A stretch of DNA of 64,000 nt, taken from assembly GCF_009906955.1 (NCBI RefSeq), contig NZ_CP047656.1:2249501-2313500 (forward strand), read 5' to 3'. The notes under the pieces are model-generated. The model ran no database searches. It was not told the origin of the DNA and saw only the letters and a program-made list of their open reading frames with translations. The translations under genes and the position numbers were made by a program. This DNA comes from Paraglaciecola mesophila (GTDB lineage: Bacteria; Pseudomonadota; Gammaproteobacteria; Enterobacterales; Alteromonadaceae). This document shows positions 1 to 10,991 of this stretch, piece by piece (the stretch's first letter is position 1; each line of letters starts with the position of its first letter).

Positions 1-881
1 TGGAAGCTAGTGCCTTCTTCTAAAAGCTTGCGCCTAAGGGTACGAATTGTGGTGTGCAGTTGCTCAGCGATATCAGCCATACTGATCAACGACATATCTT
101 GCGCTGCTTCTAAATAATTAAGTACTTTTCGTGTGTACACAGGAAAATACGATTGACGTTTGAACCAGTCCAATGGGCACCGTTGTAAGTAGTCGTTCAA
201 ACTTTGTTGGCTTTGCACCACAGGTGCACTCAAAATATCATGCTCGAACTCAAAGTAATTGCTCTGTTGTTCGTAAACCACTTTGCACGGAAACATTAGA
301 CGGTATTCTTCATGATGAGCAGGCTTACCATGCATGAAGCCAATTTTTCTTAATGGGATGCGTTGACCAATCAGCCAGCTAGGAAAACGGTGCCATAAAA
401 GCAGCAAAAAATCGATTAGCACATGCTCAGGATCTAACTCGGGTTTGTCGAGGGCAAGATAAAAACGTGCGTACTGTTCACGCTCTTCAAATTTAAGTTT
501 GGTGGCACCAGCGACCAGATTATAAAAGCGCGTACCGCGTCGATACACTTGCCGCAAGCTTGCACTATGACTGACTTGCTTTGCCATCAGATTAAACACA
601 CCATGGCGCGAAGACTGACTACCAAAACACAAATACTCATCATCTGCACTGCGCCACACAGACTGCATTAAACGACTTAACTGCTCAGGGGTAATACGCA
701 CTTCACTATTATTCACAAGGGCTTTACTTAAGCCAGACTCAGTCAATAATCGCGTTTCATCTAGGCCAACTTCAACAGCTCTTTTCAGAATAGATTGAGC
801 AAAATGCACTGAAATTGAATGGTGTTTATGGCGCATGAAAGTAATGGGCTCTCGGGTTAACGCAGTATGAATTGATAGCAA
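1..881 (-). CDS. AraC-family transcriptional regulator (3' end cut by window edge)
   Basis: About 293 codons are visible on the minus strand and the reading frame runs off the left edge. The N-terminal part (visible motifs SVHFAQSILKRAVEVGLDE, then RRGTRFYNLV and LLWHRFPSWL) fits the arabinose-binding-like sensor domain of AraC regulators of the OruR/ArgR type. Near the edge, MADIAEQLHTTIRTLRRKL is the first helix-turn-helix of the AraC DNA-binding domain; the second is outside the window. I chose a TTG start at 881 because AGAAGAG lies about 7 nt upstream and a stop codon lies just beyond it. An ATG at 836 is the alternative and has no clear Shine-Dalgarno. Effector and targets are unknown. 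Being upstream of and parallel to the etf locus does not prove that it controls it. Confidence 0.8.
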   Translation of the reverse strand, partial: MLSIHTALTREPITFMRHKHHSISVHFAQSILKRAVEVGLDETRLLTESGLSKALVNNSEVRITPEQLSRLMQSVWRSADDEYLCFGSQSSRHGVFNLMAKQVSHSASLRQVYRRGTRFYNLVAGATKLKFEEREQYARFYLALDKPELDPEHVLIDFLLLLWHRFPSWLIGQRIPLRKIGFMHGKPAHHEEYRLMFPCKVVYEQQSNYFEFEHDILSAPVVQSQQSLNDYLQRCPLDWFKRQSYFPVYTRKVLNYLEAAQDMSLISMADIAEQLHTTIRTLRRKLLEEGTSF

Positions 882-942
882 AGTATATCTCTTCTGTTAC
901 TCAGCTGAAATTGATATGTTGCATCGCTTCAATCACACATAG

Positions 943-970
943 AAAAGCCCCTGCGGTTTCCCGCAGAGGC
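943..970 (-). terminator. Rho-independent terminator of the etf/acyl-CoA dehydrogenase operon
   Basis: On the minus strand a 10-bp stem, GCCTCTGCGG with CCGCAGGGGC (one wobble), closes a three-base GAA/AAA-type loop and is followed by TTTT. It lies about 30 nt past the acyl-CoA dehydrogenase stop codon. Confidence 0.8.
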
Positions 971-1000
971 CTAATTCCAGACTGCATCAATACGCGTTAA

Positions 1001-2761
1001 TTAAAACGCGTCTTCGGGCAGGGCCATGATGCTTTCACTGCCGGCTGTAATGGACGCTAAACATGCTTGTGTACGCACCACCATATGCTCACAAAAGAAC
1101 TGAGCAGAAATCAACTTGGCATTTAAAAACTCGCTATTGCCTTGACCTGCGTCCAGCTTAGCTTTTGCTTGCATCGCACTTTTGGCCATTAACCAGCCAC
1201 CACACAAATATCCGAACAACATCATAAAGTTCACACTGGCACTGCCTGCGGCGTTTTTGTCTTCAGCAGCGGTATCAAGTAACCATTGACGCGCCGCCAC
1301 ACCACACTCAAGTGCCGCCTGACATTGCTTGGCTGCCAAGGTAAATTGCCCACCCATGGCACTAAATTTTGCTAAATCTACGGTTATTTCATCCAGTAGT
1401 TCACCTAAAGACTGCCCTTTATTGACGAGGGTTTTACGCCCGACTAAATCCTGCGCTTGCACGCCTGTAGTGCCTTCATAAATAGTCAGTATTCTAGCGT
1501 CACGATAAAACTGCGCTGAGCCGGTTTCTTCAACAAAGCCCATGCCACCGTGAATTTGGGTGCCTAAGTAAGTCAACTCTTGAGATAGCTCAGTACACCA
1601 ACCTTTAACGATTGGCGTGAACAGTTCGCTACGCGCGCTGTTACCACGGTCTATTTCCGCCGCAGCCACTAAGCACAGTGCTCGCATCGCTTCAGTAGAT
1701 GACTTCATTTGCATCAACATACGGCGCACGTCAGGAAACTTCATGATGGTAAAACGACTACCGTCTTTGTTGGTGCCTTGCAAACGCTCTTTGGCATACG
1801 CTAATGCATGTTGATAAGACGCCTCAGATATGGCCAAGCCCTGTAAGCCCACACCTTGGCGGGCATGATTCATCATGGTAAACATGTACGAGAGACCTTT
1901 ATGCGCCTCTCCAACCAAATATCCTTTAGCTCCTCCGTTGTCGCCAAAACTCATGACACACGTGGGGCTGCCGTGAATACCAAGTTTGTGCTCCAACGAA
2001 ACACAATATGCATCGTTACGCTCAGCTGGGTTACCGTTTTCGTCTAAGTTGAATTTAGGCACGATAAACAATGAAATGCCTTTTACGCCGGCTGGTGCAT
2101 CAGGTAAACGCGCCAATACCAAATGCACGATATTGTCGGTCATTTGGTGATCGCCCCAGGTTATAAAGATCTTCTGTCCGCTAATGAGGTAATGGTCGCC
2201 ATTGGGCACGGCTTTGGTTTTTACCGCGGCTAAATCTGTGCCTGCATCGGGCTCGGTTAGATTCATGGTGCCCGGCCATTCACCACTGAGCATCTTAGGT
2301 AAATAAGACTGCTGTAAATGCTCACTGCCGTGATGAGAAATAGACTCTATCGCCCCTTGGCTCAACAACGGGCACAACGCAAATGCCATGTTGGCCGTGT
2401 GCCATACTTCATTTACCGCACTACCAAGCACATTAGGCAAATTCTGACCGCCAAATTCTTCAGCGCCTGTCAGTGATGCCCAGCCACCTTCAACATACTC
2501 TTGGTAAGCCTGTGCAAAACCAGCGGTTTCTTGTACACCTGGGCCACCGTCTTTTTCGATCATTTTTGGGTGTTGTAAATCACCGACCTTGTTCAATGGC
2601 GCCCACACACCACTGCCTAACTTACCCGCTTCAGATAGAATAACTGACGCCAGTTCGCTATTGATATCGTCTTGCCCCATATCTGCACAAAGGTCATCGA
2701 AATCAACTAATTCACTCAGTACAAATTCAGCATCTGCTAAAGGGTGTGTGTATTCACTCAT
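1001..2761 (-). CDS. Acyl-CoA dehydrogenase, DmdC-like long form
   Basis: 586 residues, about 200 longer than a classical acyl-CoA dehydrogenase. The length and the extra C-terminal domain match the family that includes 3-methylmercaptopropionyl-CoA dehydrogenase (DmdC). The substrate/FAD-binding stretch NLTEPDAGTDL is at residues 167-177, and the catalytic-base motif IYEGT places Glu429 at the active site. The enzyme should oxidise an acyl-CoA at C2-C3 and pass electrons to ETF. Both ETF subunits are encoded directly upstream in the same direction (19 nt gap to etfA), so the three genes probably form one operon ending at the terminator near 943. DmdC paralogues are common in marine bacteria, so the substrate could be a DMSP breakdown product or an ordinary fatty acyl-CoA. 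Neither dmdB nor dmdD is nearby. Confidence 0.88.
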   Translation of the reverse strand: MSEYTHPLADAEFVLSELVDFDDLCADMGQDDINSELASVILSEAGKLGSGVWAPLNKVGDLQHPKMIEKDGGPGVQETAGFAQAYQEYVEGGWASLTGAEEFGGQNLPNVLGSAVNEVWHTANMAFALCPLLSQGAIESISHHGSEHLQQSYLPKMLSGEWPGTMNLTEPDAGTDLAAVKTKAVPNGDHYLISGQKIFITWGDHQMTDNIVHLVLARLPDAPAGVKGISLFIVPKFNLDENGNPAERNDAYCVSLEHKLGIHGSPTCVMSFGDNGGAKGYLVGEAHKGLSYMFTMMNHARQGVGLQGLAISEASYQHALAYAKERLQGTNKDGSRFTIMKFPDVRRMLMQMKSSTEAMRALCLVAAAEIDRGNSARSELFTPIVKGWCTELSQELTYLGTQIHGGMGFVEETGSAQFYRDARILTIYEGTTGVQAQDLVGRKTLVNKGQSLGELLDEITVDLAKFSAMGGQFTLAAKQCQAALECGVAARQWLLDTAAEDKNAAGSASVNFMMLFGYLCGGWLMAKSAMQAKAKLDAGQGNSEFLNAKLISAQFFCEHMVVRTQACLASITAGSESIMALPEDAF

Positions 2762-2780
2762 AATTCAACTCGCTTCGATT

Positions 2781-3710
2781 CTATACGTTGTTGGTCAGTT
2801 CAGGGATAACATCAAACAAGTCAGCCACCAGCCCATAATCGGCAACTTGGAAAATAGGCGCTTCTTCATCTTTGTTAATAGCCACAATCACTTTTGAGTC
2901 TTTCATACCGGCAAGGTGCTGAATCGCTCCTGAGATACCAACCGCAATATACAAATCGGGCGCAACCACTTTACCCGTTTGTCCCACTTGCATATCGTTT
3001 GGCACAAAGCCCGCATCAACTGCCGCACGAGAGGCTCCAACGGCAGCTCCAAGCTTGTCAGCCAAGCTGTAAAGGATGTCAAAGTTCTCACCATTGCCCA
3101 TACCGCGACCACCGGACACCACTACAGAGGCAGCTGTTAGCTCAGGCCTATCAGATTTCGCCAGTTCTTCGCGAATGAAACATGAGGTTGCGCCATCATG
3201 CGCATCACCCAGGGCTTCTACACTCGCCGAACCACCTTCAGGGCTGATTGCGTCAAACCCAGTACCACGAATCGTTAATAATTTGATGGTGTCATTAGAG
3301 GTCACAGTGGCAATTGCATTTCCTGCATAAATCGGGCGTAAGAATGTTTGCTCACTGACCACGCCTGTTACATCAGAAATTTGGTTAACATCAAGCAAGG
3401 CAGCCACACGCGGCAAATAGTTTTTACCATTTGTTGTTGCGGGGGCAAGTACGTGGCTGTAACCGCTCGCGATGCCTGTCACCAACTTCGCAATATTTTC
3501 AGCCAACTGATGTTCATAAGCCGCATTATCAGCGTGAAGTACTTTATCGACACCTGAAATAACCGACGCAGCCTCTACCACGCTTTGGCAGTTATGCCCT
3601 GCAACCAGTAATACTATATCACCACCGATTTGCTGCGCGGCAGCTAGGGTATTTAAGGTAACAGGCTTAAGTTCTTGGTTATCATGTTCTGCAACGACCA
3701 AAATTGTCAT
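2781..3710 (-). CDS. etfA: Electron transfer flavoprotein alpha subunit
   Basis: 309 residues, the normal length for EtfA/FixB. The C-terminal half carries the FAD-binding signature: SGGRGMGN near 198-205, [14 protein letters not shown], and [18 protein letters not shown], followed by [14 protein letters not shown]. The protein pairs with EtfB, holds FAD, and shuttles electrons from acyl-CoA dehydrogenases to the quinone pool through ETF-ubiquinone oxidoreductase, which is not encoded in this window. It lies between etfB (25 nt upstream) and the acyl-CoA dehydrogenase gene on the same strand. Confidence 0.95.
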   Translation of the reverse strand: MTILVVAEHDNQELKPVTLNTLAAAQQIGGDIVLLVAGHNCQSVVEAASVISGVDKVLHADNAAYEHQLAENIAKLVTGIASGYSHVLAPATTNGKNYLPRVAALLDVNQISDVTGVVSEQTFLRPIYAGNAIATVTSNDTIKLLTIRGTGFDAISPEGGSASVEALGDAHDGATSCFIREELAKSDRPELTAASVVVSGGRGMGNGENFDILYSLADKLGAAVGASRAAVDAGFVPNDMQVGQTGKVVAPDLYIAVGISGAIQHLAGMKDSKVIVAINKDEEAPIFQVADYGLVADLFDVIPELTNNV

Positions 3711-3735
3711 ATTTATTTCTCCTATTACGTACTAC

Positions 3736-4485
3736 TTAAAGTACCTTCGCTTCGTTTTTCAATTTTTCGACTAGCTCAGCCACCGACTCAACCTTGATCC
3801 CTGCTTGGCGCTGTGCCGGAGCACTTACACTGTCAAGGGTGATGCTGTTTCTCACTTCGACGCCCAAGTCAGCGGGCGTTTTCACTTCTAGCGGCTTGCG
3901 CTTAGCTTTCATAATATTTGGTAACGATGCATAACGCGGCTCGTTAAGACGTAAATCTGTAGTGATAATTGCAGGCATATTTAGCTCTAACGTTTGTAAA
4001 CCGCCGTCAATTTCACGTGTAACCTGTACTTTGTCGCCGTTCACTTTGACCTCAGATGCGAAGGTTGCTTGAGGTTGGTCAAGTAACGCCGCTAGCATTT
4101 GACCCGTTTGGTTATTGTCAGAATCAATAGACTGCTTACCTAAAATCACAAGCCCTGGCTGTTCTTCATCTACCACAGCTTTTAACAATTTACTGATACT
4201 AAGTGCATCAGCTGATGTATCAAGTTCAATTTGAATACCGCGATCAGCACCCAAAGCAAGCGCCGTTCTTATTTGCTCTTGGCACGCTTTAGCGCCTATA
4301 GATACCACTACCACTTCACTCGCTACACCGGCTTCTTTTAGGCGTACCGCTTCTTCAACAGCAATTTCACAAAAAGGATTCATGGCCATTTTGACGTTCG
4401 TTAAGTCCACATCGCTATTATCTGCTTTAACGCGCACCTTAACGTTGTAATCAATGACACGTTTTACTGCTACTAGTATTTTCAT
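3736..4485 (-). CDS. etfB: Electron transfer flavoprotein beta subunit
   Basis: 249 residues from the ATG at 4485 ([18 protein letters not shown]), the canonical EtfB start. An in-frame ATG 17 codons further upstream would add a non-conserved tail, so I did not use it. Visible family features are [16 protein letters not shown] near residues 37-52, the AMP-binding region, and the C-terminal [11 protein letters not shown] segment that corresponds to the partner-recognition region. It is the first gene of a probable etfB-etfA-dehydrogenase operon. The 453-bp gap to the divergent pabA gene should hold its promoter, but I see no convincing operator there. Confidence 0.95.
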   Translation of the reverse strand: MKILVAVKRVIDYNVKVRVKADNSDVDLTNVKMAMNPFCEIAVEEAVRLKEAGVASEVVVVSIGAKACQEQIRTALALGADRGIQIELDTSADALSISKLLKAVVDEEQPGLVILGKQSIDSDNNQTGQMLAALLDQPQATFASEVKVNGDKVQVTREIDGGLQTLELNMPAIITTDLRLNEPRYASLPNIMKAKRKPLEVKTPADLGVEVRNSITLDSVSAPAQRQAGIKVESVAELVEKLKNEAKVL

Positions 4486-4938
4486 ATTCGTCTCACTCTG
4501 TTTGTGACCAGTCAGGATATAACCAGCGTGCAGCACTCTGCACTATCTGAAATTAACATAGGGATCTTATGCATTAAGTGTGGCGTGCATTAGCTTATTC
4601 AACAAGATCGAAAAAAGTCTAACAATTAGCATAAAAGGACAATAAACTCAGCTTTCACGCTGATATAACAGTATTTAAGAAAGGTAAGAACTGCACCGTA
4701 TCTCATGCTAGCTAGGAATTAAACGCCTAACTCGGTAATTTGCCAAAAAAATGAAAATTAACTTAAAGGGTCTCTATTACAGGAGAGGTGAAAACGCTGT
4801 GTATACCTAGCAATACAGCTAAAATCGCTATCGTGAAACACAAAGCCACAGCAAATCCCAATGAAATGTTTTACAATCCGCCAAATTTTCAATCTGAGCC
4901 TCAAAAAGAGCGGCTCACGCTTTAGGCTATCAATTGTT
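4486..4938. other. Divergent intergenic region between etfB and pabA
   Basis: 453 bp without a supported gene. It must carry the promoters of the leftward etf operon and of rightward pabA. An ACTGGTCA half-site near 4508 resembles half of a FadR box, but the second half is missing. GGAGAGGTGA near 4782-4791 resembles a ribosome-binding site but precedes no plausible reading frame. Confidence 0.5.
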
Positions 4939-5538
4939 TTGCTGCTGATCATCGATAACTACGACTCATTTACCCATAATCTTGCCCGCTATTTTGTCAC
5001 GCTAGGCCAAGTAGTAAAGGTCGTGCGTAATGATCATATAACCTGCGAACAAATTGCCGAGTTAGCCCCAGACTATTTAGTGTTTTCCCCTGGCCCCTGC
5101 ACACCTAACGAATCAGGTGTCACCCTTGGCGCCATTGAACAATTTTCAGGCGTTATCCCTATGCTTGGCGTGTGTCTCGGTCATCAGGCAATAGCACAAG
5201 TGTTTGGTGCTAATATAATACGGGCGCGCAACATTAAACACGGTAAAACGTCTTACGTGACTCACGATAACAGCGGCTTATTTAATGCTATTCCAACGCC
5301 ATTTATCGCGACTCGCTACCATTCACTGCTTGTTGAAGAGCAAGGGTTACCAGAGAGTTTAAAGGTGACAGCCTGGTGTGATGAAATTCCTGGTGAGCGG
5401 GAGATTATGGCGATTGAGCATCGCTCATTAGCCGTGTACGGGGTGCAATTTCATCCTGAGTCATTACTCAGTACCTGCGGTATGCAAATATTGGCTAACT
5501 TTCTAACCGTATCAGCAGATAAAATAATATTGGCGTAG
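4939..5538 (+). CDS. pabA: Aminodeoxychorismate/anthranilate synthase glutamine amidotransferase component
   Basis: Class I glutamine amidotransferase of 199 residues when started at TTG 4939, giving MLLIIDNYDSFTHNL, which matches the usual PabA/TrpG beginning. A farther ATG at 4861 would add 26 non-conserved residues. The catalytic triad is visible: Cys79 in GVCLGHQ, and His172 and Glu174 in VQFHPES. It releases ammonia from glutamine for PabB, making aminodeoxychorismate for folate; the same subunit often also serves TrpE. It stands apart from trp genes and precedes an HDOD gene and the ast operon, so I call it pabA rather than trpG. A rare TTG start suggests modest translation. Confidence 0.9.
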   Translation: MLLIIDNYDSFTHNLARYFVTLGQVVKVVRNDHITCEQIAELAPDYLVFSPGPCTPNESGVTLGAIEQFSGVIPMLGVCLGHQAIAQVFGANIIRARNIKHGKTSYVTHDNSGLFNAIPTPFIATRYHSLLVEEQGLPESLKVTAWCDEIPGEREIMAIEHRSLAVYGVQFHPESLLSTCGMQILANFLTVSADKIILA

Positions 5539-5618
5539 AAAATTGGCGTAAAAATAAGGCACAATTCACACTTAGCTCCTACATTTAGATAATAAAATCA
5601 AGGCTTTCGAAACTGTTA

Positions 5619-6773
5619 ATGACATCACCTGCTACCCACACGCCCATAGTTGAGACTCGCTTCAAGCAATTGTTTATCGATTTAAAAGCCGCTAAACAGC
5701 AATTGGCTGATGAAAACGCGCCACCTATTGCAAAAGAAGTGGTGCCAACACGAGAGCTACTTGCCGTTGAAAAGCAGGCCAGAGAAGACAAGAAACTCTC
5801 GCAAGAAAAAGAAGACAACCGAATCGAAAGTGTAGCGGCGAAATTACATCAAGAGATTGAGCTAAAACTCAGCGAGGCCCTAAGCGATCCAGAATTTATC
5901 ATCACCAAAGTGCTGGCCATTGACATGGCGCTCCCTAAAATTCTTGATTTACTCGCGGTAAAAGCGTGCACTGTCTCGCGTCTTGAAGTATTAGCCACCG
6001 AAGTTCCCTGGTTATATAAAGACCTATCAAAGATGATTAATTCCGCCAAATACCGGCGGCGTGACAGCAAAGGCAAAATCATCAGCGCTGAGACATTGCG
6101 TGTTGCATTAACTTTTTTCGGTATTGAAAATTTAAAAATGGTGGTACCGTTTTTACTGATCCGTCGGCATTTACCGCAAATAACTGACCCATACCCGCAT
6201 ATAAAAAGACGGATATGGGAGCAGTCGATTGCAACTGCCATGTCCGGTAAACGACTAGCACCTTTTTACCAATTAGACGAAAACCAAGCTTTTACCGCAG
6301 GCATGCTACAGAATTTAGGACCAATCGCGGTGATTAAATTGTATTTTCGCTTATTTGATCAAATTCAATTAAGTGCGCTTAAAGAGGCAGAAGATACGCT
6401 GAAGCATCAACGCCACAGCGCGTTAACAAAAGTTGAGCCATCTGGCGAGATACTCCTTTCTTTACTTGATAAATACGCTGCAAAAGCCACTGCGGATATT
6501 GTCGACGGTCTAGGGTTCACTCGTTTACCATTAAGTGGCGCATTTACCGAATTAGCACAAGCCGAGCCCTCAGCCTCACCTCTTCCCTTGGTTAAAGTAC
6601 TTAAGCAAAGTAACGCCTATGGGAAGTACCGGATACTGAAATTTCATGAGCTCGTTAGCAATGATGAAGCGAAGGATTATTTACGCCAATTCGCCTTTCC
6701 AATGGGTTCATTAGAATCATTAAAAACCACAGATATGCGCTCAATTGGCTTAGAAAGCGATAATTCAGAATAA
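5619..6773 (+). CDS. HDOD domain protein
   Basis: 384 residues. Residues 1-90 are charged and rich in Lys/Glu/Ala with coiled-coil character (for example AVEKQAREDKKLSQEKEDNR). From about residue 95 to 300 the sequence fits an HDOD domain: LPKILDLLAVKACTVSRLEVL, then VPWLYKDLSKMINSAKYRR, IENLKMVVPFLLIRRHLP and TAGMLQNLGPIAVI. HDOD proteins are non-catalytic relatives of HD phosphohydrolases found in signalling and stress pathways. No second output domain is present. It sits between pabA and the ast operon in the same direction. No partner can be named from the sequence. Confidence 0.82.
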   Translation: MTSPATHTPIVETRFKQLFIDLKAAKQQLADENAPPIAKEVVPTRELLAVEKQAREDKKLSQEKEDNRIESVAAKLHQEIELKLSEALSDPEFIITKVLAIDMALPKILDLLAVKACTVSRLEVLATEVPWLYKDLSKMINSAKYRRRDSKGKIISAETLRVALTFFGIENLKMVVPFLLIRRHLPQITDPYPHIKRRIWEQSIATAMSGKRLAPFYQLDENQAFTAGMLQNLGPIAVIKLYFRLFDQIQLSALKEAEDTLKHQRHSALTKVEPSGEILLSLLDKYAAKATADIVDGLGFTRLPLSGAFTELAQAEPSASPLPLVKVLKQSNAYGKYRILKFHELVSNDEAKDYLRQFAFPMGSLESLKTTDMRSIGLESDNSE

Positions 6774-6869
6774 AAACCAAAAAAATCTATAGATATTCAT
6801 GCAAGTTAGCGCAAGACCTTTGCTTGTTTCTAGGTCAACGCATGTGGCGCTAAGCACATACACAGCGAA

Positions 6870-6907
6870 AGATATTAGCTATTCGCTAGATTAAATACTT
6901 ATTCACT
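6870..6907 (+). promoter_or_regulatory. Candidate ArgR operator pair upstream of astC
   Basis: ATTAAATACTTATTCACT at 6890-6907 matches 16 of 18 positions of the ARG box consensus WNTGAATWWWWATTCANW as I recall it. A weaker box (12 of 18) occupies 6870-6887, two bases before it. Tandem boxes 2-3 bp apart are the usual ArgR arrangement, and astC is an arginine-catabolic gene. They lie about 134 bp before the astC start. The site is inferred by eye. Confidence 0.5.
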
Positions 6908-6995
6908 ATTCCTGCAAGTTCACTCAAACCCTTTAAAAATAAGGGTTTAGCTAGGTTTTCCATGCAGACAAGCCCGATTTAATCTGAAATAATAG

Positions 6996-8246
<1,251 letters not shown>

Positions 8247-8267
8247 CCCTATTTTGAGATAGCGAAC

Positions 8268-9326
8268 ATGAATATTATTCGCCCTATTAAGCACAGCGAT
8301 TATGCTGTGCTGCATGATATCGCCGTTGAATCAGGTATTGGGTTTACCTCATTACCTGTGAACGAAACCTTATTAAAAAGTAAGATTTTAGATTCGGAAA
8401 CGGCGTTTCAAGCAGACATTAGCCAACCTGGTAACGAAAGCTACTTGTTCGTTATGGAAGATACCAACTCAGGACAAGTGGTAGGCACCAGTGGTATCGC
8501 TTCAAGCGTTGGTCTTGATGATGCATTTTATCATTACCATTTAAGCAAAGTGGTTCATGCTTCTCGCGAGCTCGATATCTACAACACAGCCGAGATACTA
8601 ACCTTGTGTAACGATTACACTGGCGTCTCGGAGATTTGCACTCTATTTCTGCGTGAATCAGCAAGACAAGGCAATAATGGGCGATTTCTGTCCAAAGTGC
8701 GCTTCTTGTTTATGATGGAACACAAAGAACGATTTGCTGAAACTGTCATTGCTGAAATGCGTGGCATTAGCGATGAATCAGGAAAGTCTCCCTTCTGGCA
8801 GTGGCTAGAAGAACACTTCTTCTCGATGGACTTTCCAACCGCAGATTATTTAACCGGTATTGGTCAGAAACAATTTATTGCAGAGTTAATGCCCAAGTAC
8901 CCCATTTATGTCAGTTTACTCAGCAAAGAAGCACAAGCTGTCATAGGTAAAGTACACGACAAAACCAAACCCGCATTAAGATTGTTAGAAAGCGAAGGTT
9001 TCAGCTGCAGAGGGTATGTTGATATTTTCGATGCAGGCCCCACAGTAGAAGCGAATCTAGCGCATATTCGAACTGCTCAGGCAAGTCGAAAACTAGCGGT
9101 TAAAATTGATGACCCATTAGCGGCCAAATATGACGAACACGGTGCAATTTCAGAAACTGAATATTTCGTAATTAATACCAAAATTACTGATTTTAGAGCG
9201 ATTGCAACATCAATTAAAATCGATGAAGCAAACGAGCGGGCCATTATTTCTAAGGTCGATGCAGACCATCTTGGCATTCAAGATGGTGAGTTTATTCGCT
9301 TCGCTCCGACAACATTTAAGGTGTAA
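8268..9326 (+). CDS. astA: Arginine N-succinyltransferase
   Basis: 352 residues, close to the usual length for AstA. The enzyme transfers succinyl from succinyl-CoA to arginine, the first step of the arginine succinyltransferase (AST) route. Family-typical stretches include the N-terminal IIRPIKHSDYAVLHDIA, EICTLFLRESARQGNNGRFL near residues 121-140, FLFMMEHKERFA, and SPFWQWLEEHFFSMDFPTAD near 174-193. It follows astC by 21 nt and precedes astD by 3 nt, so the three genes are almost certainly co-transcribed. astB and astE, needed for the remaining steps, are not in the window. Confidence 0.95.
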   Translation: MNIIRPIKHSDYAVLHDIAVESGIGFTSLPVNETLLKSKILDSETAFQADISQPGNESYLFVMEDTNSGQVVGTSGIASSVGLDDAFYHYHLSKVVHASRELDIYNTAEILTLCNDYTGVSEICTLFLRESARQGNNGRFLSKVRFLFMMEHKERFAETVIAEMRGISDESGKSPFWQWLEEHFFSMDFPTADYLTGIGQKQFIAELMPKYPIYVSLLSKEAQAVIGKVHDKTKPALRLLESEGFSCRGYVDIFDAGPTVEANLAHIRTAQASRKLAVKIDDPLAAKYDEHGAISETEYFVINTKITDFRAIATSIKIDEANERAIISKVDADHLGIQDGEFIRFAPTTFKV

Positions 9327-9329
9327 CGT

Positions 9330-10802
9330 ATGACACAACAGACCCATTTTATTGCCGGCCAATGGCATGCAGGCCAAGGCCACGCGATTGAATCTATCGA
9401 CCCTGCCAAGAAAAACCAAATTTGGCAAGCCAAATCAGCTTCGACTGAGCAAGTAAATCAAGCCGTTACCAGTGCCCGTGAGGCAACTGTTGCATGGGCA
9501 GCCTTATCATTCGAGGAGCGTCTGGCTTACGTAAAACGTTTCGGTGAGCTATTAGCTGAAAACAAAGATATGTTAGCCCTAACCATCGCGCAAGAAACGG
9601 GTAAGCCGTTATGGGAAACCGCTACCGAAGTGGGTGCCATGATGGGAAAGATAGGAATTTCAGAACGCGCTTATCAAGAGCGAACAGGTTTAGTTGAAAA
9701 CCCCATGCCGGTAGGTAAAGCGTTTATTCGCCATAAACCACACGGTGTTGTGGCGGTATTCGGCCCGTATAACTTTCCCGGCCACTTGCCTAATGGTCAT
9801 ATTGTGCCGGCGTTATTAGCCGGTAACTGCATTGTATTTAAACCCAGTGATCTGACGCCATTAGTGGCTGAAAAAACGGTTCAGCTTTGGGAAAAAGCCG
9901 GCTTGCCAACTGGTGTATTAAACTTAGTGCAAGGTGAAGTAGAAACGGGCAAAGCGCTAGCCGCTCATCCGGATTTAGACGGTTTGTTTTTCACTGGCAG
10001 TTCTCGTACCGGTAAAATTTTGCATGAACAGTATGCTGGGCATCCTGGCAAAATTTTAGCCTTAGAAATGGGCGGCAATAATCCGCTAATCGTCAAGGAT
10101 GTGAGTGATATTGATGCTGCAGTACACGATATTATTCAATCGGCTTTCGTTACCTCTGGCCAGCGCTGCACGTGCGCACGTAAACTCTTTTTAGAGAGCA
10201 ACGCCCAAGGTGATGCCATTTTAGCCCGTTTGATTGAGGTGACCAAAAACATCAAAGTGGGCGATTACGACGCCGAAGAACAACCGTTCATGGGGGCGAT
10301 GATTTCTAAAAATGCCGCCAATGCGATGGTCAACGCTCAACAACAGTTATTGGATTTAGGCGCAAGCTCTTTGGTCGAACTTAAACATCTTGATACTGAA
10401 TCAGGCTTTGTCAGTCCAGGTATTATCGATGTCACGGCCATGGTGGAGAAAATGCCTGACGAAGAGCATTTTGGCCCCTTGTTAAAAGTCGTGCGTTTTG
10501 ACGATTTCGATCGGGCAATTTCACTAGGGAATAATACCAAATTCGGTTTATCTGCAGGTTTGTTATCGGATAGCGAAGACTTGTACCAGCATTTCTATCA
10601 GCGCATTCGCGCAGGGATCGTCAATTGGAACCGCCCGATTACCGGTGCAAGCGGTGCCGCGCCTTTTGGTGGTGTAGGTGAGAGCGGTAACCACAGAGCA
10701 AGTGCATATTACGCTGCTGATTACTGTGCCTACCCTGTTGCGTCAGTAGAGCTTGAAAAAGTCGCTTTACCGGGTACGTTGAATCCTGGGCTACAATTTT
10801 AA
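9330..10802 (+). CDS. astD: Succinylglutamate-semialdehyde dehydrogenase
   Basis: 490 residues of the NAD(P)-dependent aldehyde dehydrogenase superfamily. The general-base Glu246 lies in ALEMGGNN and the nucleophile Cys280 in SGQRCTCAR. The N-terminal [20 protein letters not shown] and the cofactor-binding [14 protein letters not shown] are typical of AstD. It oxidises N-succinylglutamate 5-semialdehyde to N-succinylglutamate in the AST pathway. It is the last gene of astC-astA-astD, starts 3 nt after astA, and is followed about 50 nt later by a strong terminator. Confidence 0.95.
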   Translation: MTQQTHFIAGQWHAGQGHAIESIDPAKKNQIWQAKSASTEQVNQAVTSAREATVAWAALSFEERLAYVKRFGELLAENKDMLALTIAQETGKPLWETATEVGAMMGKIGISERAYQERTGLVENPMPVGKAFIRHKPHGVVAVFGPYNFPGHLPNGHIVPALLAGNCIVFKPSDLTPLVAEKTVQLWEKAGLPTGVLNLVQGEVETGKALAAHPDLDGLFFTGSSRTGKILHEQYAGHPGKILALEMGGNNPLIVKDVSDIDAAVHDIIQSAFVTSGQRCTCARKLFLESNAQGDAILARLIEVTKNIKVGDYDAEEQPFMGAMISKNAANAMVNAQQQLLDLGASSLVELKHLDTESGFVSPGIIDVTAMVEKMPDEEHFGPLLKVVRFDDFDRAISLGNNTKFGLSAGLLSDSEDLYQHFYQRIRAGIVNWNRPITGASGAAPFGGVGESGNHRASAYYAADYCAYPVASVELEKVALPGTLNPGLQF

Positions 10803-10852
10803 CGCCTACATTTAATAAGCCTCACCGTAAGGCTTAGTGAAAACACAGAGTA

Positions 10853-10877
10853 AAAAGCCTGCATTGCAGGCTTTTTT
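10853..10877 (+). terminator. Rho-independent terminator after astD
   Basis: AAGCCTGC and GCAGGCTT pair over a three-base ATT loop and run into TTTTTT. This closes the ast operon. Confidence 0.85.
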
Positions 10878-10991
10878 GCTTTCTAGGCTAACAAAATACC
10901 GAATTAGGGGTGACAGAACTTGGATTAGCACTTAAAATCCATTAGTAATATAATAGTATTAATTAACTGCTTATTAACATGGTGTGTCTTA

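Noticed and set aside
4500..4520. FadR box before etfB
   Set aside because: Only one half-site (ACTGGTCA) is present; the second half matches poorly and only with the wrong spacing.
10878..10991. GalR-type operator before galT
   Set aside because: No symmetrical site with a central CG was found; the TATAAT near 10948 has no matching -35.
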